From Cacajao melanocephalus (lineage: Eukaryota > Chordata > Mammalia > Primates > Pitheciidae): 64,000 nucleotides of DNA. Within the stretch, counting starts at the first letter, position 1, and each line of letters starts with the position of its first letter. The stretch covers positions 1 to 64,000 of the forward strand of contig CAUYLG010075721.1 in NCBI GenBank assembly GCA_963573385.1, in the 5' to 3' direction. The notes below the pieces were generated by a model. That model did no database searches. It worked only from the letters and a program-made list of their open reading frames with translations, and was not told where the DNA came from. The translations under genes and the position numbers were made by a program. Positions 1 through 43,114 of this stretch are shown piece after piece.

Positions 1-551
<551 letters not shown>

Positions 552-654
552 TAGGGAGGCTCATTGCCTCCCAGAGGTCCTTGGGATGGTGGAGTTGGAG
601 TTGTCTGGCTAGGGGCAAGACCTTTGAGGAGGGAAGATCTAGGGGGCTAATCCG

Positions 655-800
655 CATCCAAGTCAGCCCTAGGTGTTAGAAAGAGCACAGGATCTATTGT
701 CAGAGAAAGCCCTGGCATCATCACTGATTTGTCCTGTGGCCCTTGTATCCTTAGTTTTCTCATCTGTGAAATGGGGGAATCTGACTGGAGATGCTTCCGC
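655..800 (+). repeat. MIR-like relic
   Basis: Contains ttagttttctcatctgtgaa, a diverged MIR core, after a weak ctcctgtggcc region. The rest of 540-945 shows no recognisable feature. Confidence 0.5.
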
Positions 801-947
801 TGTAAGCAGCACTAGCATTTTATGTACCACCTAGAAAGAAAATGCACTGCCAATTAATTGTGACAATGCTTCCTTATCACTTAAAATTATTTTCTATTTA
901 TTAAAAGGCTCTTTGAGACTTAGACATAGTTTTTAAAATTATATATT

Positions 948-1520
<573 letters not shown>

Positions 1521-1589
1521 AAAACAGAAAATTATATGTCACCCTTGTGCACACATAAAAATGAAAATCTGGGTAAGATAGATTAGGTA

Positions 1590-2260
<671 letters not shown>

Positions 2261-2406
2261 TGACCAGAACCAATTAGGTCAGGGCCACCACCTGATCTAA
2301 CCCGTAGCAACTGTGGGATGCCACTGATTTAAACACACATCCTGATTTTAGAGGTACTATAATTTGAAAAAGGGTATGTAATAGAATTTTTAAAAACATT
2401 GCAATA

Positions 2407-2702
2407 AGGCTAGATGCAATGGCTCACACCTGCAATCCCAGCACTTTGCAAGCTGAGGTTGGGGGATCAGTTGAACCCAGGAGTTTGAGACCAGCCTGGG
2501 CAACATAGCGAGACCCTAAGTCTACAAAAAAATTTAAAAATTGGCCAAGAATGGTGGCATGTGCCTGTAGTCTTGGCTACTTAGGAAGCTGAGGCTAGAG
2601 AATCTCTTGAGCCCAGGAGGTCGAGGTTGCCGTGGGCCGTGATTGAGCCACTGCACCCCAACCTGGGTGACAAAGTGAGACTCTGTCTCAAAAAGAAAAA
2701 AA
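2407..2702 (+). repeat. Alu, sense
   Basis: Diverged older copy (ggctagatgcaatggctcac) ending ctctgtctcaaaaagaaaaaa. Confidence 0.88.
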
Positions 2703-3398
2703 CCTCACAGGTTTTATGTGAAGATGAAATGAGGTAAATGAAGGATGGTCCCTGACCAGAGGCCCCAAAGTGCTCGGCTCAGCACGGGCTGTTCCCTTGG
2801 CATTGCTCAACTCTCCCTGACTCCTCTCGGCCCAGGGTATTGCCCTCCCTTGCAGGGCCAGCTCAGGTTTATAGCGACAATCGCTGCCCCTTGCAGACGT
2901 GATCTCAAAGTCATAAAGGCTTTTACGGTTTCACTCTCCCCTCATGAGATAAGCTTGGGGAGCCCTTCCCAAGGCCGGGGAGCAATCTCAGAGCCAGAGT
3001 GGGAGGAGCTGGGCGTTGCACAAGTTGGGAAATGGAACAAGTTTTATGGCCCCAACTTCGCTAAAAATATCACGTTCTCAGATCCTCGGCTGGAATCTGC
3101 TAGAGAAACCTCAGCACCTGCAGTGATACTCATTCCTTCATTCTTCCACTCATTCTGTGCAAAGGGAATAGCATGCAGGACACACCAGTGTGGATATTCT
3201 CACTTCGCCACTGTTATGCTGTGGGCGGATCCAGCGCGAGCCACTTTCCTCTCAGCTGTATAGCGGGGCCAGTCCATTTCACCTTCCCCACAATCTCAGC
3301 AAGGTGAGCTGGTAAGGCCAGTACGCCAGCACACGTAGCGCCTAGTAGATCCACAACAAATTTGCTAGAATCCCTTTCATTCACCAACTATATTGATC
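2703..3398. other. Non-repetitive flank, no gene recognised
   Basis: A 172-codon open frame at 2745-3263 on the plus strand has no recognisable domain and no splice or promoter context, so I treat it as chance. No repeat family was identified here. Confidence 0.5.
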
Positions 3399-3713
3399 TT
3401 TTTTGTTTTTATTTTTTGAAACAGGATCTCACTCTGTCTCCCAGGCTGGAGTGCAATGATGCAATTATGGTTACCGAAGCCTCAAACTCCTGGGCTCAAG
3501 CAATCCTCCTGCCCCAGCCCCCCGAGTAGCTGGGGCTACAGGCTCGCACCACCACGCCTGGCTAATTTATTTTATATTTGCAGAGATGGGGGTCTCACTA
3601 GGTTGCCCTAATGGGTCTTGAACTCCTAGGCACCCTAGGATTGCTCCAAGCAATCCTCCCACCTCAGCCTCCCAAAGTTCTGGGATTATAGGCATGAGCC
3701 ACCATGCCTAGCC
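3399..3713 (-). repeat. Alu, antisense, old
   Basis: Tail region is degenerate (tttttgtttttattttttg); ends gagccaccatgcctagcc. Confidence 0.86.
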
Positions 3714-3769
3714 CCATGTTGTTTGTTTCAGTAGTTTGCTTCTTTTTATTGCTGAGCAATCTTCTATTG

Positions 3770-4079
<310 letters not shown>

Positions 4080-4080
4080 C

Positions 4081-4387
4081 CATTGACTTTTAAAGTTCTC
4101 ATCTATGCTTATGACTTGGACTTTTTAACTCCAGCCCCAACTTTTCCCCAAGCTCTAAACTCATATATCCAAAGAGTCCCTGGATGTTTAATTGGCATCT
4201 CAAACAGCACATCCAAAACCAAGCTCTTTGTTTTCTCACCCAAATTTGTAGCTTCTCCAGTCTTCCACTGTCAATGGACAGCATCACCTGCCCCAGAGTT
4301 ACTTCTTCTCTTTACTCACCTTAGCAAGTTCTTTGCTCTTCTACTTTCAAAACACTCCACTCTGACCGCCTCTTACCACCACCACCT

Positions 4388-4400
<13 letters not shown>
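4081..4400 (+). repeat. L2 LINE relic (ORF2-derived)
   Basis: The segments cttttccccaagctctaaac and cacatccaaaaccaagctct correspond to the L2 reverse-transcriptase reading frame; too decayed to encode anything. Confidence 0.55.
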
Positions 4401-5310
<910 letters not shown>

Positions 5311-5313
5311 CAC

Positions 5314-5608
5314 TAGCCGGTCGCAGTGGCTCACGTCTGTAATCCCAGCACTTTGGGAGGCCGAGGTGGGTGGATCACAAAGTCAGGAGATCCAGACCAG
5401 CCTGGCCACAGTGAAACACTGTCTCTACTAAAAATACAAAAATTAGCTGGGCTTGGTGGCAGGCACCTGTAGTCCCAGCTACTCAGGAGGCTGAAACAGG
5501 AGAATCGCTTGAACCAGGAGGCAGAGGTTGCAGTGAGCCGAGACGGTGCCACTGCACTCCAGTCTGGGCAACAGAGTGAGACTTCGTTTCAGAAAAAAAA
5601 AAAAAATT
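5314..5608 (+). repeat. Alu, sense
   Basis: Complete; retains many CpG sites, suggesting a younger copy. Confidence 0.92.
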
Positions 5609-5619
5609 CAAATGGACTA

Positions 5620-6240
5620 CACAACCCTAGTCCATTCTGCCATTATCTTTCACCTGGACCACGGCACCGGCCACCTGTGGGCTTCTCTGCTTCCACTGTT
5701 GTTCCACGTAGTCCACTCTCTATATAGCAGAGAGTGGCCTTTTCAGAACATCAAGCAGATCATATCACTTTTTTTTTTCAGACAGCGTCTCACTCTGTCA
5801 CCAGGCTGGAGTGCAGTGGTGTGCGATCTCAGCACACTGCAACTTCCGCCTCTCGGGTTCAAGCAATTCTCCTGCCTCAGCCTCCTGAGTAGCTGGGATT
5901 ACAGGCACGCGCCACCACACCCAGCTAATTTTTGTATTTTCAATAGAGACAGGGTTTCACCATGTTGGCCAGGATGGTCTCGATTTCCTGAACTCGTGAT
6001 CTGCCTGCCTCAGCTTCCCAAAGTGCTGGGATTACAGGCATGAGCCACTGCACCTGGCCTCATATCACTTCTCTATTCAAAAACGAAGAGCTTCCCACTA
6101 TACCAATAAAATCCAAGATCTTTCTCATGGCCTGGAAGCGTCTCTCTGGTTTCACCTGCCCACCTCTCAGACTTAGAAAAATGTTCAACATATCATAGGC
6201 ACTCACTAAATATTTGTTGAATGAATGAATGTGTGAATGA
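5620..6240 (+). repeat. L2 LINE relic split by an Alu
   Basis: After the Alu, gcttcccactataccaataa and ctcatggcctggaagcgtct match the L2 3' region; it closes with aaatatttgttgaatgaatg, the L2 3' end. Confidence 0.65.
5769..6059 (-). repeat. Alu, antisense, with target-site duplication
   Basis: The host sequence tcatatcactt occurs on both sides (5759-5769 and 6060-6070). Confidence 0.92.
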
Positions 6241-6407
6241 AAGTCTCGGGGATTGGTTCTTTTCTCTACTCTACTCCACCATCTTGGTGTGGATGTTACT
6301 ACCTGGTCCAGTACATGTGTGTCTTCACTGGTCTCCCGGCTGACAGTTACACCCCTTCCACTGTCTGACACAAAGTAGCCAGTGTGGTGTTTTGAAGACA
6401 CAGATCT

Positions 6408-8640
<2,233 letters not shown>

Positions 8641-8973
8641 ATTTGGTGTCTAGCTCCACCATCGTCAAACAGCTGCCTGGGATCCTGTGATTCAGGTCCC
8701 TGAGATCACATCCTGGAATTTACATATGATACATGGATTTGAGAAATGCAGATCAAAGGTTATCTGGGTTCCACAAATGAGGAAATAGGATGAGCTCACC
8801 GATGTGGGATGACAGGCCATTCACACTGCAGGGAACCTTCTTTGGCTCTTTAAGCAGCTTGTCAGCCAGGGTCCCTTCTACTTCTGGTCTCCACTCTGAG
8901 CAATGATGGGATGGTGGAATAAGCAGCTTCTAGTAGCATGGCTTGGGGAAACAACCTTTCAGAAGAGCTAAAA

Positions 8974-9228
8974 AGAGGTCAGCCTGGGCAACATAGCAAA
9001 ACCCCATCTCAACTAAAAATAATAATAAAAAAAATTAGCCAGGTATGCTGGCACACTGTACCCCAGCTACGCAAAAGGCTGGAGTCGGAGGATTGCTTGA
9101 GCTCTGGAAGCAGAGGTTGCAGAGAGCTATGATGGTGCCACTGTACTCCAACCTGCGTGACAGAGTGATACCCTCACTCAAAAAAAAAAAAAAAAGAAAA
9201 AGAAAGAAAGAAAGAAAGAAAGAAAGAG
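8974..9228 (+). repeat. Alu, sense, 5'-truncated, with (GAAA)n tail
   Basis: Starts inside the left arm at gaggtcagcctgggcaac. The tail is poly-A then gaaagaaagaaagaaag. Confidence 0.88.
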
Positions 9229-9365
9229 GTGCCTTCTTAGAAATTCCAAGTATTTTTTCCATTGTTTTGTAGCAGGGAAAAAGGTTTCATTGTAGGGCCA
9301 CCAAACAAGGCCTTGAGAGGGAACCTCAAATCTGTCTTCCCAAAAAGCTTGAGAATTGAGAGTTC

Positions 9366-9630
9366 TCTTTTTTTGAGACAGAGTCTTGCCCTGTTGCCCA
9401 GGCTGGAATGCAGTGGTGCGATCTCGGCTCATTGCCACCTCTGCCTCTGTCTCCTGAGTAGCTGGGATTACAGGCATGCACCACCATGCCTGGCTAATTT
9501 TTGTATTTTTAGTCAAGACGGGGTTTCACCATGTTGGCCAGGGTAGTCTTGAACTCCTGATCTCAGGTGATCCGCCCGCCTTGGCCTCCTAAAATGCTGG
9601 GATTACAGGCGTGAATCACCATGCTCAGCC
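9366..9630 (-). repeat. Alu, antisense, with internal deletion
   Basis: Jumps from tgcctctg straight to tctcctgagtagctgg, lacking roughly 25 bp of the right arm. Confidence 0.88.
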
Positions 9631-9664
9631 AAGAACTCCCATTTCTTAATCAGGCTACCTGGGT

Positions 9665-9790
9665 GGTAGAAGCATGGCCTCCGGTCTCAGCTGGAGTCTC
9701 TAGCTGTGTGACCTTGGACAAGTTTCTTCACCTTTCTGAACCTCAGTTTCATCATCTCTAAAATGGGAATTTTACTGTTGGCCACCTGAG
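9665..9790 (+). repeat. MIR SINE
   Basis: tagctgtgtgaccttggaca followed by cagtttcatcatctctaaaa. Confidence 0.8.
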
Positions 9791-9799
9791 CTGATGCTG

Positions 9800-10224
9800 T
9801 TTAGCAACTGAAATAGAAACCAAGCCTGAAGCTCTGTCTGCCTGTGCTGAGATTTGAGATTAATCAGGGCAAAGGGCTGATGAGGTGGAGGAGCCAAGGG
9901 TAGAGGAATTTATGGCAGCCCAGGGTTTATGGTTTTGATATGGATTTATTAAGCACAATTTAGGACTGAAATAGTCTCCTCTGGCCCCCACTCCCCCATG
10001 TCCCTGATGGCGGCGGCATGGACAAGGCCTCCATTGCAACGTTATCGAAAACATTTCCTGGTGCTGACGAGTAGAGGGAAGGTGCAGGGGAAGGCGGGAG
10101 CAGCCCTAGGGATCAGGCAGACAGTAGACGGGTGCTCTGGAGGCTGGAGAGCTTAATGGTTAACCTCGTGCTAGAAAGACGCACATGAAGAGTTCACTTA
10201 TACTGCCCATGTAACAGGAGCGCT
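9800..10224. other. Downstream flank with a possible distal poly-A signal
   Basis: AATAAA on the minus strand at 9945-9950 could serve a longer HNF4A 3' end, about 1.7 kb past the main one. Otherwise nothing recognised. Confidence 0.35.
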
Positions 10225-10345
10225 CACAGTTACTGTGATTTCATTCCATTGAATCCTGACACCTTTCCTGTAGGGAGTGATCATTCCCACTTGGCAGATG
10301 AGGCTCAGAGTGGTAGAGTGACCCGCCCAAGTTTACACTGATCAG
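10225..10345 (-). repeat. MIR SINE, antisense
   Basis: ttggcagatgaggctcagag followed by gacccgcccaagtttacac. Confidence 0.65.
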
Positions 10346-10808
10346 CAAGACTTGTGCCTCCCAGACCAGAACTTTTGTCCCCTCCTTTAAGGAAGAGCTA
10401 AAAGGATCACCCTGCTCTACTCTCATCCCTGATGAAGATGTCCCTGTATGCAGGCATCCCACAGTCCAGCTATTGCCGAATGCTGTGGTGTGCTAGTAAA
10501 TGTTAACAACCGGTTCTCCAGGAACAAAAGCCCTGCTCTGTATAGCTTGCTAGTCCTTGCGGTGTAAACACTCCAGCAATAGCCAATTTCAAGCTATCAG
10601 CATGACACTGGCAAACATTGAGTTGGAAAGAGAAGCTAGCAGTCAGCTTTCACAAGCCGGCTCCAGTACGATCCCGAGTGAATGTGACGCCGCGGTCTGT
10701 GGTGGCCGAGACACAAGGCCACCTTCTATAATAGTTTAGCCATGGAGAGGACCTAAGTGGCTACAGATCTGGCTGGAGATTCTCAAATGCATCCCTTGCT
10801 TTTATTCT
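10346..10808. other. Non-repetitive flank
   Basis: No repeat, RNA or coding signal recognised. Confidence 0.5.
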
Positions 10809-10809
10809 T

Positions 10810-11111
10810 TTTACTTATTATTTCTGTTTTGAGACAGGGTCTTGCCCTTTCACCCAGGCTGTAGTGCGGTTGTGCGTTCATAGCTCACCGCAGCCTCGAA
10901 CTCCTGGGCAGAAGCAATCCTCCCTCCTCAGCCTTCAGAGTAGCTGGTACTATAGGTGCACACCAGCACACATGGCTAATTTTAAAATTTTCTGTAGAGA
11001 TGGGGTCTCCCTATATTGCTCTGGCTGGTCTCAAACTCCTGAGCTCAAGTGATCCTCCTGGCTCAGCCTCCCAAAGTGCTGGGATTACAGATGTGAGCCA
11101 CTATGCACAGC
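10810..11111 (-). repeat. Alu, antisense, old
   Basis: Last Alu before the long Alu-free block containing the 3' UTR; ends gtgagccactatgcacagcc. Confidence 0.88.
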
Positions 11112-11344
11112 CTTGTCCTTCGAAAAACAAAACAACAACAAAATCATTTGCTTTTATGAAATGCCGCCAAGGCTACTCATCTCCCAATCCTGGCAGATTG
11201 AGGTGACCCAGAAAAGGGCTCTGTCTTGGACCTTGGTGGAGGATGACAGACCCTTGGACCGTCTTGCCATTCTTCCAGATCTTTCCATTGTACTCTCCCT
11301 CATCACTCCTCTCTTCAGGAGAGGGAATCAACTTTCACTCTCTT

Positions 11345-11520
11345 CATATACTATGTACTTGGAGTCAAAAGACCAGAGCTAGATGTCTACCTCTGCCTCT
11401 CAAGAGAAATCACTTCCCCAAGCCTCAGTCTCTTTATCTGGGAAGTGGGAATAATCATGTCTAACTGCTTACCTCTTGATGTGAAGACTGAAAAATTATA
11501 ATGGATGCAAAAACATTCTG
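11345..11520 (+). repeat. MIR SINE
   Basis: cctcagtctctttatctggg plus the following tgatgtgaagactg region; just beyond the HNF4A cleavage point. Confidence 0.65.
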
Positions 11521-11669
11521 CACATCACGAAGAACTATAAAACCATTCTCATTCTTCCTTTAAAACATTTTGTTTAACCCCCAAGTAGAACCAGAAGACT
11601 CAGTCTTATTTCTGACACCTGAAAGAAATAACAGATACTCATCCAAGGACTTAGAAAACATATGTGCCA

Positions 11670-11675
11670 TTTATT
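11670..11675 (-). terminator. HNF4A: HNF4A polyadenylation signal AATAAA
   Basis: The first AATAAA found on the minus strand downstream of the stop codon, 3.15 kb away; cleavage is expected near 11645-11660. The resulting 3' UTR length fits the long human HNF4A transcript as I recall it. Confidence 0.7.
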
Positions 11676-13282
11676 TTGTTTTATAAACTTTTGTTAAAAC
11701 ACACAAGAGTAAGAAATGTTTTTTGTTTCTTTGCCCCATCAGACAGCAGTGATGGGGGCTCACGGGTCAGCGCAGGACCTGATGACGTTCACACCCACAG
11801 AAAGATGTGGATCGGTCTGATGAGACCCAGACCGCTTTGATAATTGCTTGATGTAAATGTCACAATTCATCTTAATCAGGGCAGATCACAGAAAAATTTG
11901 GCAAAAAGTAATTGTCTTGGTCATGACAAGAAACAGAAATGCGTTCCTTTCTGACCCTCTCCTCTCTGGCCACTCTCGGGAGAGCCCTGCGGATTTTAGA
12001 AGCTCCTGAGACCTGCCTGAAGATTGGGGTGTCTTGGTGCGGGAAGCGTTGTGCCCATGCTTGTCCCCCCACCAACCCTCTGTTAGTCCGTCAGATTTTA
12101 TGTTTTAGGACCACAATTAAGAAAGAAAAAAAAAGAGATTTTTTTACTGTCATGTCAGTTTAGAGTCAAAAAAGTAAACTTTTTGTGTTTCTCACATTAC
12201 AATAAAGTTATGAAAGTGGAATGGGTTTCTCATCCAGAAAGGGGTAGATTCCCAGCAGAGAACTGACCCCCTGCTCCAAAACATTGCTCCCATGAAGGGC
12301 CACTGCGCCCACTGCACTCCATGGGACATTCTTATCTCAACTTTGCTCCCGTGACAGAGGCCTGAGCAACACTGGAGGGAGGGGAGGAGGAACAGAGTGG
12401 AATGACCACAATGCCCAGAAATGGTTCCAGCTTCCCTGCCTTGCCGCAGACCAGGCTGAGCTGTCTGGTGGCCATTTCGGGGGCACTTAGTGAGGTGGTG
12501 GAGGAAGTCTTGGGAGCTCTGAGTGGCGTACAGTCTCTCCTGGGATCGGGGGCTTGGCTAGGACTGCCCTAGGGGTGTGGTGACTCCTCTCTGACCCATC
12601 GCCCCAATACTTCTTCATGCCTCTTTCACATAAAGAACAATCACTAATGTTGGGATTTCTGGGCACGGGGCACTGGCTCTACCCACTCAGAGGGGTCAGT
12701 GTTGATCAGGGGGCAGGAGTCAACCCAGCAGTTCCCCTCCTACCTAATCACATCTCCAGCCCCAGGACACATTCCTTTTGCTCATACTGGTCAGTGGCAT
12801 TTTCCAGAATGTCCCCAAAGCCACTAAGATTCCACACGGATGACATGCTGGTCGCTCCATCCTGGGGTCTAATGTTTCCAGAATGCACCTGGAGTGACGG
12901 TCCCAAGAGTGGGCCTCAAACCCAGGCCTGCTTAGTCCTCCCCTGCCCCACACTGGGCACACTGTCCCACCCCCACACCAACAGGCCAGATGAGCCAGGC
13001 TCCCAGGAAACAGACCCCTGCCGTCCCTCCCCTAGACTTGGGGAGTGAAGAGAGAAAAGCTGTCAAGAGTCATGAATTCTCCTTGATATTTATCAGCAGA
13101 CAGGATGCTTCACCCTAAGTGAATTTTGGTGCAGCCTCAGGCCAATCCTAGTCCTGGGAGGGGGCAGGGCTCCCAGAAGAACGAGTGGTGGTTTCTGAGG
13201 CTGGCAAAGGGAGCCGGAAGCCCCTCAACTTGATTACGGTGAGAACAAAGGGAGCCTTTGGAGAAGCTATTCCGCCACTGTA

Positions 13283-13570
13283 GTTAAGAGCTCCTGTCCT
13301 GATCCAGGGAGACCTGGGTTCAAGTCCTGACTCAGCCACTTCCCAGTTGTGTGAGTTTCAGAAAAAAATCACTTCACCTCTTTTGGCTAAGATCATGTGT
13401 AGAACACAATTTCTTCTTCCGTAACAATCTCTAGGAGGGGATGAGGGGGGTGAGGGCGGGGGGAGGGGGAGAATAAAAAACAAAAACAATCTCTAGGTTA
13501 ATGGGGAGGAAGGAAGGATTAAATGAGATGATGCACATCATATGCCTTATGATAGTGTCTGGGAGTAAGG
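13283..13570 (+). repeat. MIR SINE within the 3' UTR, interrupted
   Basis: gacctgggttcaagtcctga and ggattaaatgagatgatgca are the conserved MIR parts. A 49-bp G/A-rich insert sits between them at 13436-13484. Confidence 0.65.
13436..13484 (+). repeat. G-rich then A-rich insert flanked by a 13-bp direct repeat
   Basis: aacaatctctagg occurs at 13423-13435 and again at 13485-13497. Between them are G-runs (gagggcggggggaggggg) and an A-rich end (aataaaaaacaaaa). Confidence 0.7.
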
Positions 13571-13639
13571 CAGAACTTGAGACAGGCCTTGGGAGATCAT
13601 TGCTCCTGGATGTCACTCTGATGTGAAGGTTTACCCATC

Positions 13640-14100
13640 TTGTCCTTGCCAGCCCCAAGCCTCATTACTCTCACCCGCATTATCTCAGCCACCCCACCTG
13701 ACCACCCAGCTCCCAGTCTCCCATCCTCTGCAGAACTGCTGTGTTCATTTCCCAGAAGCCCAGCTCCCTGCATACCCCTTGCAGCTGATCAGGACCTCAG
13801 CCTGGTATTCCAGACCCTACGCTCTCCAGCAGCACCTGTCTCTCTTCGTTGTCTCTCTCCCATGTCATTCTTCCTCGATCCTTGCTAGATTCTTCCTGCC
13901 TGGAGGCCTTGGCTCAGGCTGTTCTTTGGAATGTCCCGTCTCTCCTGCTCTACCAGCCAGAATTCTCCCCTTTCTCAAAGGCCTAGTGCATGGTTTCCCA
14001 CTTTCTGATGCTTTTCCTCTCCACTCCAGCCTCCCTCCAAGTTCCTGTTGCAGTTGCCAGCCTGGGCTTGTTTTCTCAGGTGAAAAGCCTGCAGACATCC
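13640..14100 (+). repeat. L2 LINE relic, antisense to the HNF4A mRNA
   Basis: ggccttggctcaggctgttc and tggaatgtcccgtctctcc match the L2 3' region; exonised in the 3' UTR. Confidence 0.55.
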
Positions 14101-14820
14101 TCACCCTGAATACCCACCCAAGACCCTGAACAAGGAGGGTGCGTTGGGGTTGGAGGAGGAAGGCGTCTTCCCTCGCCTCAGCCTTCTATACCCTGCCTGG
14201 CCCCAGTCAGTGCTTGCAACATGTTACCAGAATGACTGGGGAAATCGTTTCCAAGTCTTCCTCACCTCTGGAGAGGTGGTGTTGGAGAAGACGGGATGGT
14301 GGAGCAAGTGACAGCAGAGAGAGTGGGGTGTTTGAGGTGGGGGCAGCAGAAGGAGGAGGAGCGAGATGCCCCAAGTGCCGCGATTGAACCCAGCCTCACA
14401 GGGCTCTGTCTGGACACCGTGGCTGGGGCTAGGAGAGGAGTAGCAGGCTAGGGGAGAAGGGAGCTGAGTTTAAGTAAGGCCTCAAGTCATCTCCAGACAG
14501 CTGTCCTTTGGGGTGGAGTCAGGGGTTGGACATAGACGAAGGTGAAGGCAGTGGCTTCAACATGAGAAAAGTTGTCCAAGGCAGTAGAGGACTTTCCAGT
14601 GGGGTCTCCCCAAGTCAAAGTCTCGTTATCCAGAGCAGGGCGTCAAGGGTGGCAGTGGAATGTGGCCTTTAGGCTGTGCTCTTGGGCCCTTCATCCTTCC
14701 CATTCCTGCTCTGGGACTGGCCCTTGTGTCACGTCTTCCTTTGCCATGACCGCATGATCACCAGGCGCTCTCGGAGGGGGCTGGGGGGAGCCAGCAGAGC
14801 CCCCAAGCCCCAGCGGCTTG

Positions 14821-41620
<26,800 letters not shown>

Positions 41621-41725
41621 TCTCCCCTGCCTCCACGCCACAGCCACCTGCCCTGCCCTGGGCGCCCACCCCGAAGGCTGAGCCCCAGCCCCCGCCCTCC
41701 GCCCTCCCACTGCCTCCTCCCAGGG
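41621..41725 (-). promoter_or_regulatory. HNF4A: HNF4A P1 5' UTR and start region
   Basis: GC-rich ggaggaggcagtgggaggg on the minus strand precedes the ATG by about 90-100 nt, as I recall for the human P1 leader. No TATA box is seen. The start site is approximate. Confidence 0.65.
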
Positions 41726-41821
41726 CCCTCTCTGCCTTCCTTTCAAACCGTCCTCTGGGAAGATCTGCTGGGAGTCTAGGCCTAGCCTCTGCAGAGGGGT
41801 GGAGGCTCTGCCAGGGAGGGG

Positions 41822-41970
41822 TAGGGGTTAATGGTTAATCGGTCCCCCGCTGGTGGATAGGCTGGGCGGGGCTGCAGGGATTTGGCTGTTTGTTGGTTTC
41901 TGGCTGACACCAGGAGTGCTAATTACAACTGTTGGGGCCCTAACTCACCTATATTCAGTTATCAATTGCA
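41822..41970 (-). promoter_or_regulatory. HNF4A: HNF4A P1 proximal promoter motifs
   Basis: Minus strand gattaaccattaacc (41825-41840) is an HNF1-type site about 110 bp above the start. Further up are a GC box (gggcgggg, 41866-41873 on plus), tgtttgttgg (FOXA-like, 41887-41896) and tatcaattg (ONECUT/HNF6-like, 41960-41968). HNF1 and HNF6 control of P1 is established for human HNF4A. Confidence 0.7.
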
Positions 41971-42469
41971 CAAGGCAGGCATCGAAACTCGGGGGCAGTC
42001 ATTTGACCCTTGACTCAGCCACCCCTCCAAGCCATTGTCATCCTAAGTTGGGTATTCTAACTGATACTATCAGGCACTGACAGCCTCCCTCTGAGATCCC
42101 CTCATTCAATAACTTCCCAAATCATTGACTTCTACCCTCAATGCTCTTGTAGAGATAAGTCTGCCCCATGGCCCATGATTTAGAAACCTAAATCCCAGGC
42201 CTCAGATGCCAATCTTCTGGATCCTTATTCTGGGAGCTCCTCTCAGTTCCCCTGCAGTTTCCTGGTTCCCCGGGAGGAGAATGAACTGGAGGCTGGGAGG
42301 GCCAGACTTACCTCCAATTCCCTGCTCCTGCTCCCTAGGACCTCACCCTGTCCTCCACCATCTCCCACAGCTCCCAGGGTTTCTGGCCCAGACAGACTCC
42401 ATCTCGGATTTTCTCTTCACGTTCTCCTGTTTCCCTCACTCCCATCCCCTCCCAGAGCAGGCAGAGACC

Positions 42470-42600
42470 TGGATTTACATTCAGACACCTACTACCTGCT
42501 AAGTGGGACCTTGGGTAAATGATTCTCCTCTCTGAGCCTCAGTTTCCTTCTCTGTAAAATGTACAATCAACCTCAAAGGGTGGTCTAAGAAAGAAATGAG
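42470..42600 (+). repeat. MIR SINE
   Basis: gagcctcagtttccttctct after tgggaccttgggtaaatgat. Confidence 0.82.
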
Positions 42601-43114
42601 ACGGCATAAAAAATACCAAGTGGGGCCTGGCAGATGTCCATCCTCTTCCTCCTCCCTCTCCCTGTTCTGTATCCCCCTTTCCATCCCTCTGTTTCTCTCC
42701 ACCCGCCTCCTGTCTTCAAAGTGGGCTTTGTGGGGGGATTGCCAGTGCAGTCACAGGCAGTCCAACCCTTAGAAAGTCCTGGTGCCTGGTTCAGTGCTCT
42801 GTTGTGGTTGTCTTAAAATTCATCATGACTTTTGAACAAGGGGGTGTGATTTTTGCTTTGGATGGGGTCCTGAAAATCACACAGCTGGTCCTGCCTGTCT
42901 GGAGCGCACCGTGCACTCTGTTCTCCTTCCCTCCAGCCCTCATTGCTCTCTGTGCAGACACTTTCAAGAGCTGCTAATCTATCTGGGGAAGTAAAGTCTC
43001 AATGTAGAAGGCAGAGAGTGAGGGCAGAGGAAGGAAAGCCTGAGACCTGGGACGCCTGGGAGCCTGTCCTCTGCTACTGGCTGGAAGGACAGGTTGGAGG
43101 GACTCGGTGACATC
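42601..43114. other. P1 upstream flank, nothing recognised
   Basis: Non-repeat sequence; no convincing open frame. Confidence 0.5.

Larger units (their letters stand above)
11650..14820 (-). other. HNF4A: HNF4A 3' untranslated region
   Basis: Continuous with exon 10 and free of Alus over 3.2 kb. It includes antisense L2 and MIR relics (about 13280-14100), a C-rich run in the mRNA sense (G-rich on plus, 13436-13469), and many short open frames with no support. The 168-codon plus-strand frame at 13623-14129 lies in the L2 relic and is not a gene. The exact 3' limit is inferred from the poly-A signal. Confidence 0.75.

Noticed and set aside
2745..3263. 172-codon plus-strand frame
   Set aside because: No domain, signal, splice or promoter support; composition is not protein-like.
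13623..14129. 168-codon plus-strand frame opposite the HNF4A 3' UTR
   Set aside because: Lies in an L2 relic and is antisense to a known UTR.
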